From Bacteroidaceae bacterium (GTDB lineage Bacteria; Bacteroidota; Bacteroidia; Bacteroidales; Bacteroidaceae): a stretch of 54,224 nt of DNA. The stretch covers positions 1 to 54,224 of the forward strand of contig JAGCGS010000012.1 of the NCBI GenBank assembly GCA_017649485.1. Reading direction: 5' to 3'. The position numbers and the translations under genes are program-made. Under the pieces are notes generated by a model. The model did not search any database. It saw nothing but the letters and a program-made list of their open reading frames with translations, and was not told where the DNA came from. Shown here piece after piece: positions 45,393-53,926 of the stretch (position 1 is the first letter of the stretch; each line of letters opens with the position of its first letter).

Positions 45393-48300
45393 ATGACCGA
45401 ACAGAAAATGCCAACTGTCGATGAGGTTTTCTCATGGATGAGGAAACTGTACGACGAGAGTTATTCGGGGCTCACGAAAACCGAAAAGAAAGAGCAGCAC
45501 ATGTACGGTACAATGGTGACAACACCAAACGACAAGAAGTTCATGGTGCGCATGCTCGATGAAACCAGTCAGGTGAGAGACACCCAGAAGCTTGCCTTGC
45601 GAGTGAAAGAACTGATTGACCAATATGGAATACCGAAGTTCCTCGGCACAGGCGACAGGATGCTCTTCAAGATGTATCAAGGGTTTGCCTACAAGCCTTT
45701 GTTCAATTGGGTAGCAGTGCCTATTATCAAATGGCGCTTGCGTCGAGATACCAGTCGCGTGATCATCGATGCTGCCCGTCCGCATCTGACACAACATCTG
45801 GCTACCCGCTTTGAACAGCATATCGGGCAGAACGTGAACCTGTTAGGCGAGGTGGTATTGGGTGATGGAGAAGCTGACAAGCGTTATTGTTCTTACTTGG
45901 AAGCGTTGAAAGAGCCAGATATCAATTACATCTCCGTTAAGATTTCAGGTATCTATGCCCAGACACACGCGTTGAATTACAAGGAGTGCTTCCCAGAGCT
46001 GGTACGTCGAATGTCGGAGTTGTATCAAACTGCCATTGACTATCCTTATACCGATGCTGATGGGGTGACGAGACCTAAGTTCATCAACCTCGATATGGAG
46101 GAGTACAAGGATGCCCACCTCACCATGAAGCTTTTCAAGGATGTGCTGTCATTGCCACAGTTCAAGAACTATGAGGCAGGCATTGTGGTGCAGTCATACC
46201 TGCCTGATGCCTGGGACTTCCAGACGGAGCTCTTGGAGTTTGCCAAGGCTCGTGTGGCGGCTGGTGGCTCACCCATCAAGATGCGCATCGTGAAGGGCTG
46301 TAACCTGGATATGGAGAATATTGTCAGCGACTTGCGTGGATGGCCTAATCCTGTCCGTCCCAATAAGACGGAGGTGGATGCCAACTACCTACACATCATT
46401 GAGCGTGGCTTGAAACCTGAGAATGCCCAGGTGCTGCACATAGGTATGGCATCGCACAACCTCTTCACCATCTCTTATGCTTACTTGCTGACACAGATGT
46501 ATCAGACGCCAAAGGATTGCTTCTGTTTTGAGATGCTGGAGGGTATGGCCAACCATGTGTGGAGGGCTCAGCGTAAATTGGGCAACCATGTGATTCTCTA
46601 CACTCCGGTGGTGAAGAAAGAGCATTTCCTGAATGCCATCTCTTACCTGGTGCGACGCATGGATGAGAATACTGCTCCTGATAACTTCCTGACACACTCT
46701 TTCTCGCTGAAGCCTGACACGCCAGAGTGGATGGAGCTCCAACAGCAGTTTATCGATGCTTATAACATGAAGGACACCATTACCCATATTCCTACCCGCA
46801 CACAAGACCGCAATAAGCCTTATGTGGGACAGGAACCACAGGATGAGATGATCAACGAGCCAGATACAGACTTCGACCGATTCTGTAACCAGGCTTGGGT
46901 GGAGAAGATTTTCGACAAGTGGAAATCCTCTGGCAAGATGAATTACGAGAAGGCAGGGTGGGGCGACTGGAAACCTGGTGACCTGCTGCCTACCCAGATA
47001 GGTGATGAACTGGTGTATAACGAAGATAAGGTGAGCTATTATGACCGCAGTCAGGCTGGTGATGTGCTGGTGTGCGAGATGAGTCGTGCTAACAAGGCAC
47101 AGGTGGAGCAGATCTTGGACATCGCCGAGATGGATGCAGGCGGTTGGAGAAACACCACCATCGAGGAGCGTCACCGCATCATGTACAGGGCTGCGAATAT
47201 CATGGGACAGATGCGTGGCGACTTGATTGGCTCTATGTGTGCCATCACCGGCAAGACAGTGGAGGAGGCAGATGTGGAGGTGTCTGAGGGCATCGACTAT
47301 TGCCGTTTCTATACAACAACCATGAAGAAATACGCCGCTCTTGATGATATCGAGATGAAGGCTAAGGGTACAGTGCTTGTGCTCTCACCTTGGAACTTCC
47401 CATGTGCCATCCCTTGTGGTGGCGTGGTGGCTGCTTTGGCATCAGGCAATACTTGTATCCTGAAGCCTGCTACAGTGGCTGCTCCTGTGGCTTGGCTCTT
47501 CGCCAAGGCATTCTGGCAGGCTGGTGTGCCAAAAGAAGCGTTGCAAGTTATCATTGCCGACCGTGAGGCTACACCTTTGCTGACATCATCGCCAGTGATT
47601 AAGCATATTATCCTGACAGGTGGCACAGAAACGGCTCAGCAGATTGAACACACCAATCCGTTGGTACCACTCTCGGCTGAGACTGGTGGTAAGAATGTGA
47701 TGATTCTCTCTGCCAAGGGCGATCGTGACCATGCCATCATGAATGCTTGCCGTTCTGCCTTCGGTAATGCGGGTCAGAAGTGTTCGGCATGCTCTATCTT
47801 GTTAGTGGAACGCTCGGTGTATAAAGACCCTGAGTTTATGGAGAAGCTCAAGGATTGTGCGTCTTCCCTCAAAGTAGGTGGTGTGTGGAATGCGGGCAAC
47901 ATCGTGGGACCTATGATTACCAACCACAACGAGAAGTTAGAGAAGGCTTGCCAGTTGGAACCAGGTGAGAAGTGGCTGATTGCTCCTGAGTTTGTGGATG
48001 AGAAGAAGTACATCCTCAAGCCTACAGTGAAGATCAATGTGAAGCCAGATTCATATACCTTCCGCACAGAATTGTTCGCTCCATTGTTGGCAGTTACTCC
48101 TTTTGATACCTTGGAGGAAGCTGTGGATTTGGTGAACAGTCTCGATTATGGTCTGACCAGTGGCTTGCAGTCGCTCGACGAGCAGGAGCAGAAGTATTGG
48201 AAGAACCATATCAAGGCTGGCAACCTGTATATCAACAGAGGTATCACAGGCGCAGTTGTGAACCGTCAGCCATTTGGTGGCATGAAGCTTTCTGCCTTTG

Positions 48301-48872
48301 GCCCTGGACTGAAAGCTGGAGGACCTAACTATTGCTTGCAGTTCATGTATATCACTAACAAGGCAGGCTCAACCACTGATTATAAGGAGTCTTATGCGGC
48401 ATGGTATGAGAAGGAGTTCAAGCATGCGCGTAATATCCAGCCAAAGATTCGTGGTGAGCAGAATGTGTTCCGCTACCTGCCTGTGGATGGCGGCATGGTG
48501 CTCCGTCTGTTTGGTGATGAGACACTGGAACAGGTTCAGATGGTACAGTTGGCAGCTCAGACAATTGGCACGAAGCTGACTGTCTCAATGGATGCCAGCA
48601 ACCCATTGTTTGAGCAGTTGCAGGGTGAAAAGAAGCAGGAAAACATGGCTGCTTTCTTGGAGTCTATCAAGCATTATGGAAGAGTGCGCGTCATCTCATC
48701 CCGTATGCCTGATGTGGTGAGTGAGGCAGCCGCCAACTACGACAAGTACATCGCCCGCTCGGCTCCTATCAAGGATGGACGCATAGAGTTGGCACACTAC
48801 ATTCAGGAACAGTCAATAGCGAATGAGTATCATCGCTATGGCTCTCAGATAGAGATTCCTGAAGTGGAGTAA
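45393..48872 (+). CDS. putA: Bifunctional proline dehydrogenase/pyrroline-5-carboxylate dehydrogenase
   Basis: A 1159-residue enzyme that oxidises proline to glutamate in two steps with substrate channelling. The first part is an FAD-binding proline dehydrogenase barrel (about residues 80-470). The second is an NAD-dependent aldehyde dehydrogenase with LSPWNFPCAIPCGG, catalytic Glu in LSAETGGKN (near 760) and catalytic Cys in AGQKCSACS (near 796). The ribbon-helix-helix DNA-binding domain of enteric PutA is absent, so it is a plain enzyme without autoregulation. Start chosen at the ATG after the promoter box. The gene stands alone. Confidence 0.93.
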   Translation: MTEQKMPTVDEVFSWMRKLYDESYSGLTKTEKKEQHMYGTMVTTPNDKKFMVRMLDETSQVRDTQKLALRVKELIDQYGIPKFLGTGDRMLFKMYQGFAYKPLFNWVAVPIIKWRLRRDTSRVIIDAARPHLTQHLATRFEQHIGQNVNLLGEVVLGDGEADKRYCSYLEALKEPDINYISVKISGIYAQTHALNYKECFPELVRRMSELYQTAIDYPYTDADGVTRPKFINLDMEEYKDAHLTMKLFKDVLSLPQFKNYEAGIVVQSYLPDAWDFQTELLEFAKARVAAGGSPIKMRIVKGCNLDMENIVSDLRGWPNPVRPNKTEVDANYLHIIERGLKPENAQVLHIGMASHNLFTISYAYLLTQMYQTPKDCFCFEMLEGMANHVWRAQRKLGNHVILYTPVVKKEHFLNAISYLVRRMDENTAPDNFLTHSFSLKPDTPEWMELQQQFIDAYNMKDTITHIPTRTQDRNKPYVGQEPQDEMINEPDTDFDRFCNQAWVEKIFDKWKSSGKMNYEKAGWGDWKPGDLLPTQIGDELVYNEDKVSYYDRSQAGDVLVCEMSRANKAQVEQILDIAEMDAGGWRNTTIEERHRIMYRAANIMGQMRGDLIGSMCAITGKTVEEADVEVSEGIDYCRFYTTTMKKYAALDDIEMKAKGTVLVLSPWNFPCAIPCGGVVAALASGNTCILKPATVAAPVAWLFAKAFWQAGVPKEALQVIIADREATPLLTSSPVIKHIILTGGTETAQQIEHTNPLVPLSAETGGKNVMILSAKGDRDHAIMNACRSAFGNAGQKCSACSILLVERSVYKDPEFMEKLKDCASSLKVGGVWNAGNIVGPMITNHNEKLEKACQLEPGEKWLIAPEFVDEKKYILKPTVKINVKPDSYTFRTELFAPLLAVTPFDTLEEAVDLVNSLDYGLTSGLQSLDEQEQKYWKNHIKAGNLYINRGITGAVVNRQPFGGMKLSAFGPGLKAGGPNYCLQFMYITNKAGSTTDYKESYAAWYEKEFKHARNIQPKIRGEQNVFRYLPVDGGMVLRLFGDETLEQVQMVQLAAQTIGTKLTVSMDASNPLFEQLQGEKKQENMAAFLESIKHYGRVRVISSRMPDVVSEAAANYDKYIARSAPIKDGRIELAHYIQEQSIANEYHRYGSQIEIPEVE

Positions 48873-48878
48873 AACAAT

Positions 48879-48909
48879 TAAGGGGTGTGGCAAAAAGCTA
48901 CACCCCTTA
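48879..48909. terminator. Terminator after putA, shared with the GH28-like gene
   Basis: TAAGGGGTGTGGC (48879-48891) pairs with GCTACACCCCTTA (48897-48909) around an AAAAA loop, with one G-T pair. It lies between the convergent genes and may stop both. Confidence 0.8.
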
Positions 48910-48931
48910 TTAATCATATACTCCCAACAGA

Positions 48932-50314
48932 CTACTCAGTCTCTTCCGGATATCTGTTTCGTACCGCTTTTCCTCCTGGAACAAAAACAATGTTGCGGGC
49001 GAACTCAATCTGGAACTGTGCATCGTCAAGACCAGTCATGAGCTTACCGCCCACATAACAGTTGGTGAAGGTGATGTTCTCAACCGACTGCTTGGGATGG
49101 CCTACGATGGTGAACGGCTTCAGTGGATTCTCCCAGGTGACGTTCTTCATGTGTACCCCGTTGATAGTACCCATCTCGCCATTACCATAACGCTCTCCCT
49201 CGGTGAGGATGATCTCCATGTTCTTATATTCGATGTCACCTTCTACGCGCACATCTTCAAACCTGATGTCAGACACCTGTGACGGACCATCGCACACGAT
49301 GCTGAAAGCTGAGTGACCTCCTGACCTTCCGCTGCCCCATGCACGCAGGATATCGCAGTCCTTCACCAGCACGTTCTTCACCTCTCCACCATTGAGCTCA
49401 AAGCCTAAAGTCACACCATCAGCATGGTCCCATCCTACAAAGATGCACTTAGTGATGGTGATGTCGCGTGTGCTGAGGTCATAGTCGGCACTGCCCCTGC
49501 GACCATTGCTCTTGATGGCGATACAGTCGTCGCGGGTACGGATGAAGCAGTCGTTGATGGTGAAACCCTTGCATGACACAGGGTCGATGCCATCGAGTCC
49601 CCATACGCCCTGATAAGTGAACACCTTTACGTTGTCATAGCCAGAATTTGTGCAGTTGGTGAGCGTATTAGCCCATCCACGGGTATGTCTCACGGTGATG
49701 CCGTCCACTTGGAAGTTATCGCTGCTGGTCACCCTCACGTTGCCAGACAGTGAACCTCTACCGAAGATGCGCACATTATCAGCGTTTCTGCCTATGATGT
49801 TGGCTGTCACGTTAGCGCCACCTGCAATATAGATTTGCTGGCCACTCTGCAGTTCGATGTTGCCTACCTCATGGTTGCCCGGACCGTAGTATGTAATCTT
49901 CTTGTCATTAGGCTTGGGGGCATTTTCCTCTAGTGGATTGGCAAAAATTGCCAGATGTGGTAACTTGTTTACTTCAATGTACAGTTTCTGCGGACCATTG
50001 ATGGTGAAAATCAGTTCACGTCCATTGGCCTCGCCCTTGATTCCTGCGCTCTTTGGCAGGATCTGGTAGCTGGTGATGTCTTCGCTGACGGTAATTACTA
50101 TATTCTGCTTGCCCTGACAGGAGAAATTCACCATGTTCAGGTCTTCCATGCCACCTGCACCCACTACTTCTGTCCATACTTCCTGACCATTGACTGTTGC
50201 CTTGAAGTCAGTGCTGGTGCGCATGCCTGGTACTGCAGGGTAAGTAACTGTCTGCTGTGCGAAACATGCAAGCTGTACTGCTGCCATCAGCAGATATATA
50301 TAATATTTCTTCAT
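48932..50314 (-). CDS. GH28-like right-handed beta-helix protein (secreted)
   Basis: A 460-residue exported protein (signal peptide ending near CFAQ). An N-terminal beta domain of about 125 residues is followed by a parallel beta-helix with the polygalacturonase-type pattern: GLDGIDPVSCKGF, then IRTRDDCIAIKS, where GH28 enzymes keep their paired catalytic Asp. The usual GH28 GHG motif is not obvious (GWDHADGV stands nearby), so the substrate may not be pectin; the neighbour is an alpha-glucanase. It is the last gene of a leftward operon, 25 bases after the GH13 gene. Confidence 0.7.
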   Translation of the reverse strand: MKKYYIYLLMAAVQLACFAQQTVTYPAVPGMRTSTDFKATVNGQEVWTEVVGAGGMEDLNMVNFSCQGKQNIVITVSEDITSYQILPKSAGIKGEANGRELIFTINGPQKLYIEVNKLPHLAIFANPLEENAPKPNDKKITYYGPGNHEVGNIELQSGQQIYIAGGANVTANIIGRNADNVRIFGRGSLSGNVRVTSSDNFQVDGITVRHTRGWANTLTNCTNSGYDNVKVFTYQGVWGLDGIDPVSCKGFTINDCFIRTRDDCIAIKSNGRRGSADYDLSTRDITITKCIFVGWDHADGVTLGFELNGGEVKNVLVKDCDILRAWGSGRSGGHSAFSIVCDGPSQVSDIRFEDVRVEGDIEYKNMEIILTEGERYGNGEMGTINGVHMKNVTWENPLKPFTIVGHPKQSVENITFTNCYVGGKLMTGLDDAQFQIEFARNIVFVPGGKAVRNRYPEETE

Positions 50315-50339
50315 TGTCTTATTCTTTAGTAATATAACC

Positions 50340-52178
50340 TTATTTCAAATCAAGCACAAATGTCTCTCTGGCTGGTACAGACAATGTTCCTGTTACTGGG
50401 ATTGTCTTTCCTGTCCATACATCCGTTCCCTCAGAGAATCCCTTGGTGACCTCCCTGTAGCGGCTCATGTCCAGATTCTGGTCATTATCCGTTCCGTTCA
50501 TTATTACCAGCACGGTTCTGTTTCCCTTAATTCTGGCATAAACGTAGCAGCCTTCTGACATAGGCGCATAGTGCAGCAATTGACCATGAATAATAGCATC
50601 ATTGTTCTTACGCCACTGCAGCAGCTTCTGCATATAGTTCCATGCTTCATTCTGCAAATCGGTCCTGCCTTGCTCGGTGAAAGCATTCACAGGGTCTCCT
50701 TCCCATCCTCCAGGGAAATCTGTTCGTATCACACCATCTCCCTGTTCCTTGGTGCCATGCATCAGAATCTCTGTACCATAATAGAGTTGTGGGATGCCCC
50801 TTGTGGTTAGCAAGAAAGCAATGCCTTGCCTGTAACGCCTAAGGTCGGTCTCGTCCTTGCGCATGAAACGGGAGGTGTCATGATTGTCCAGGAATATCAA
50901 CACATTACTCAGGTCAGCAAACTGATAATCCTGGGCCAGTATCTCATAAATCTTGAATAGACCGGCCTCATGCAGGTCATTACCATCGCTTACCTCGTCA
51001 AATACATGCTGTGAGGCAAATGCAAGCTCAAAGTCCATCACTGTCTTAAGATGAGAGTTGCGGTCGCTGAGTTTACTGCCTCGCTGCCACCATGCTGAGT
51101 TTGTGCCCCTTGGATACCATACTTCACCCATGATGTTAAATTCGGGGTATTCCTCTTCAACGTCCTTGCACCACTGCGCCATGAAGTCATAATCGACGTA
51201 GGAGTGTGTGTCCTGACGCACAGCATCAATGCCAGCATACTCAATCCACCAGATACAGTTCTGAATCAGATATCTCGCCATATGCCTGTTTTTTTGGTTC
51301 AAATCAGGCATGCCGCGACTAAACCATCCGTCAAGAAATGCTTCCTTCTCTGTCTGAGGTGCATGTGGATCCATCACCGTCCATTTCAGATGACTGGTAG
51401 GCTTGAACTCTCCATTATAGTTGAGCCAGTCTTTTGCTGGCATATCCTTTAACCACCAATGGCCACTGCCACAATGATTGAAAATCATGTCCATCACCAC
51501 TTTCATACCCATACCATGCGCCTTATCCACCAGTTCACGATATTCCTCATTCGAGCCGAATCTGGGGTCAACTTGGTAATAGTCAGTAGTGGAGTAGCCA
51601 TGATATGACCCTCCTGGCTGACGGTTTTCTAGTACGGGATTGAGCCATACAGCCGTGAATCCAAGGTCCTGAATATAGTCCAAATGATTGATGATGCCTC
51701 TCATATCGCCTCCGTGACGTGCCCCACTGCGGCTTCTATTCACCTTGACATCATCGAGTTCATCATTCGATGTGTCAGCATTGGCAAATCTGTCGGGAGT
51801 GATGAGGTAGATGGCATCTGCCGTTGAAACACCCTGCGCCATCTTCCTTTTTTCTCTGGCTTTCAGCTCATAAGGCACAGACAGTTTATTATTGCCTTCT
51901 GTAAAAACAATATCCATCTTGCCTGCTTGGGCGGTATCTGAGATGTCCAGGTACAAGAAAAGATAATTGGAGTTGTCTGTCTTTGCAGATTCTTTCAGAA
52001 ACACGCCTGGATACTGGATAGAAACCTCGGCGTTAGCAATACCTTCACCATGTACCATCAACTGCAGTTCATGATTCTTCATGCCTACCCACCAGTTAGC
52101 GGGTTCCACCCTTTCCACCTCTATACCAAATACGGTAGAGCTGACCAGGCACATTAATAATAGTAGAAAATGTCTCAT
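50340..52178 (-). CDS. GH13 alpha-amylase-family enzyme (neopullulanase/SusA-like, secreted)
   Basis: A 612-residue exported enzyme for alpha-1,4-glucans. After the signal peptide (VSSTVFG) comes a beta domain of about 100 residues like that of neopullulanase/cyclomaltodextrinase. The barrel has MDMIFNHCGSGHWW, the nucleophile in VRQDTHSY (Asp near 320), the acid Glu in IMGEVWYP (near 351) and FLDNHDTSRF (near 431). The nucleophile motif AVRQDT differs from the common GFRxDT, but the Asp is kept. It starts inside the last codons of the oxidoreductase gene (4-base overlap). Confidence 0.88.
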   Translation of the reverse strand: MRHFLLLLMCLVSSTVFGIEVERVEPANWWVGMKNHELQLMVHGEGIANAEVSIQYPGVFLKESAKTDNSNYLFLYLDISDTAQAGKMDIVFTEGNNKLSVPYELKAREKRKMAQGVSTADAIYLITPDRFANADTSNDELDDVKVNRSRSGARHGGDMRGIINHLDYIQDLGFTAVWLNPVLENRQPGGSYHGYSTTDYYQVDPRFGSNEEYRELVDKAHGMGMKVVMDMIFNHCGSGHWWLKDMPAKDWLNYNGEFKPTSHLKWTVMDPHAPQTEKEAFLDGWFSRGMPDLNQKNRHMARYLIQNCIWWIEYAGIDAVRQDTHSYVDYDFMAQWCKDVEEEYPEFNIMGEVWYPRGTNSAWWQRGSKLSDRNSHLKTVMDFELAFASQHVFDEVSDGNDLHEAGLFKIYEILAQDYQFADLSNVLIFLDNHDTSRFMRKDETDLRRYRQGIAFLLTTRGIPQLYYGTEILMHGTKEQGDGVIRTDFPGGWEGDPVNAFTEQGRTDLQNEAWNYMQKLLQWRKNNDAIIHGQLLHYAPMSEGCYVYARIKGNRTVLVIMNGTDNDQNLDMSRYREVTKGFSEGTDVWTGKTIPVTGTLSVPARETFVLDLK

Positions 52179-53302
52179 AATTCAATACTCCTTCCTGTTG
52201 ATGCACTCTTTTTGGCAGCTTCCAGAATTTCCACCACCAGTACGTTATTCTCTAATCCACCGAGGTCATAGGGCTGCATTTTAATATCTCCCCTCACCAC
52301 TGCCTTCAGGTAACGGAAAGCATCATTGTATGGCTGTTCCAGCTTAGGGACATCCACCTCTGTTGTAAGATCTTCACCAATGAGGGTGTCCATACTGGTG
52401 CCTGTGCGTTGGTAGATATAGCCCTTGTCACCATAGATAGTCATGTCTTTGTGGTTCCAAGGCCAGCACCATGATGCCATGATCTGGGCAGTCATTCCCG
52501 GATATTGGAGCACAATGGTTGCATCATCATCCACCTTGGGATATTTGTCGGGTTTGTTCTGTTGCAGTACGGCATACACGCTCTGTGGACGCTCTCCTTT
52601 GCGAATCCAGGTCACGATGTCAGCGCCATAACAACCGAAGTCCATCACAGCACCGCCACCATTCAGTACAGGGTCGCAAAGCCAATCGGTGAATCGTGGC
52701 TCGCAATTAATTTCGAATGGTCCTTGATGGCCGTCTTGCACGTTGATGCGCCTTACTTCTCCTATCTTTCCTTCATCTATCAACTGCTTGGCATAATGGT
52801 TGGTGCTGTACCAGGTGGTTTCGTAGTTGGTCACCACCTTGATGCCATATTGCTGTGCCAGTTGCTGGATGCGCAATGCATCTTCAAACGTAGCAGCAAG
52901 CGGTTTTTCTACCATTACATCTATGCCTCTGGGAGCAGCTGCTTCGACAACTGCGAGGTGGTCCTTGATAGAGCCGTAGGCTGCTACTACCTCTGGCTTT
53001 GCCTGGTCAAGCATCTCCGTTAAGCTTTTGTAAAACACACTTGATGGTACTTTGCCACTCAGTGGATTATCTGCTCGGTAGGTGTCATTCTCCTCACTAA
53101 CGCCTACTACCTCAAAATCTCCTCTGCCCACTCTGCCTGCCACTTCACCCACATGTCCGTGGGTTACACCTGCCACAGCCAGCCTTAACGGCTGAGAGGT
53201 ATCCTTCTGCAACGGTTCTTCATCGGCTTTAGAACCGTCATTTACTTGTCCGCTACAAGCGGTAATCAAAGCTGCTGCCATCATTAAAACTGTTATTTTC
53301 AT
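52175..53302 (-). CDS. Gfo/Idh/MocA-family oxidoreductase, lipoprotein
   Basis: A 375-residue NAD(P)-dependent sugar oxidoreductase-like protein. A lipobox (AAALITAC near residue 16) is followed by a Gly/Glu/Ser-rich linker, then a Rossmann fold (RLAVAGVTHGHVG) and the catalytic-region Lys in MVEKPLAATF. Export of a nucleotide-using enzyme without a twin-arginine signal is odd, although such lipoproteins do occur in Bacteroidetes; a GH109-like glycosidase using bound NAD is an alternative. Start at 53302 follows a TATATTTG box (53338-53345). It leads an operon with the GH13 and GH28-like genes. Confidence 0.83.
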   Translation of the reverse strand: MKITVLMMAAALITACSGQVNDGSKADEEPLQKDTSQPLRLAVAGVTHGHVGEVAGRVGRGDFEVVGVSEENDTYRADNPLSGKVPSSVFYKSLTEMLDQAKPEVVAAYGSIKDHLAVVEAAAPRGIDVMVEKPLAATFEDALRIQQLAQQYGIKVVTNYETTWYSTNHYAKQLIDEGKIGEVRRINVQDGHQGPFEINCEPRFTDWLCDPVLNGGGAVMDFGCYGADIVTWIRKGERPQSVYAVLQQNKPDKYPKVDDDATIVLQYPGMTAQIMASWCWPWNHKDMTIYGDKGYIYQRTGTSMDTLIGEDLTTEVDVPKLEQPYNDAFRYLKAVVRGDIKMQPYDLGGLENNVLVVEILEAAKKSASTGRSIEL

Positions 53303-53337
53303 ATTCGATATTGTATTTGTAATAATCTTCAATTTTG

Positions 53338-53345
53338 CAAATATA
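53338..53345 (-). promoter_or_regulatory. -7 promoter box of the oxidoreductase-GH13-GH28 operon
   Basis: Minus-strand TATATTTG, exact TAnnTTTG, about 35 bases before the start. Confidence 0.5.
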
Positions 53346-53448
53346 CATCTTTTTTTGATTATCACATTGTCTGAGTTGAAATAATAGATTATTCTGCTTT
53401 TTTAATAGCAATATCTTTCGCAAGTGATGTCAAACTATGCTATGAGGC

Positions 53449-53556
53449 GTTCGAATGTCTCTTGCGAGTTGCTCCAATATCTCCTGTGACTCGTCGCAAT
53501 ATCTCCCATAGGGGTATAGGAGATATTCCTTTCACCCATAGGAGATATTGCGACGA
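53449..53556. repeat. 22-base repeat region, copy 2, with long inverted repeat
   Basis: Units around GTTCGAATGTCT (53449), GCTCCAATATCT (53471) and GTCGCAATATCT (53493) have an exact 22-base period, as in copy 1 near 9536. TCGTCGCAATATCTCC (53491-53506) is repeated inverted and perfect at 53541-53556. TGGCAGGCA follows near 53583, as it does after copy 1. Confidence 0.72.
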
Positions 53557-53613
53557 CTCATAGCAAAGCCTCCGACGAGTGATGGCAGGCATTCCTATGA
53601 TTTATGCCCAAAT

Positions 53614-53646
53614 ACCCTATGGTTTAGCACTGCTTAACCATAGGGT
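53614..53646. repeat. Inverted repeat
   Basis: ACCCTATGGTT (53614-53624) and AACCATAGGGT (53636-53646) form a perfect 11-base stem with an 11-base loop. No T run follows. Confidence 0.6.
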
Positions 53647-53666
53647 TATAACCTGCTAAGCTATGC

Positions 53667-53827
53667 ATTAGTAATCGCTCTGCCTACTTATTACTAATCG
53701 CTCATGTTACCTATTAGTAATTGCTCTGCCGACATATTACTAATCTCTCTGCCTTCACATTAGTATATTGCAAGCCATCAACATAGTAATGTCTCGCCCC
53801 GCAATATACTATGTTGTAAAAAAACAC
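53667..53827. repeat. Exact 23-base-period array with alternating palindromic core
   Basis: Nine-base cores start at 53667, 53690, 53713, 53736, 53759, 53782 and 53805, each 23 bases apart. They read ATTAGTAAT, ATTACTAAT, ATTAGTAAT, ATTACTAAT, ATTAGTATA, CATAGTAAT, TATACTATG. ATTAGTAAT and ATTACTAAT are reverse complements, so the first five alternate in orientation. The 14-base spacers share CTCTGCC in several units. The array ends about 30 bases before a promoter box. There is no gene between 53303 and 53926. Confidence 0.82.
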
Positions 53828-53859
53828 ATTATTTATGCTTGCTATTGGAAAACAATTAT

Positions 53860-53867
53860 TACTTTTG
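53860..53867 (+). promoter_or_regulatory. -7 promoter box of the fimbrillin-like gene
   Basis: TACTTTTG, an exact TAnnTTTG match, leaves a leader of about 55 bases before the ATG at 53927. The 23-base array lies right upstream. Confidence 0.6.
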
Positions 53868-53926
53868 CAGTTGAAGGAGCGCGAGTTCCAGCAATAGATA
53901 TTGTCGTATTGTAGAAATATTATACC

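Noticed and set aside
53667-53827. CRISPR array
   Set aside because: Units are 23 bases in total with only 9-base cores that alternate in orientation; spacers resemble each other, and no cas gene is present.
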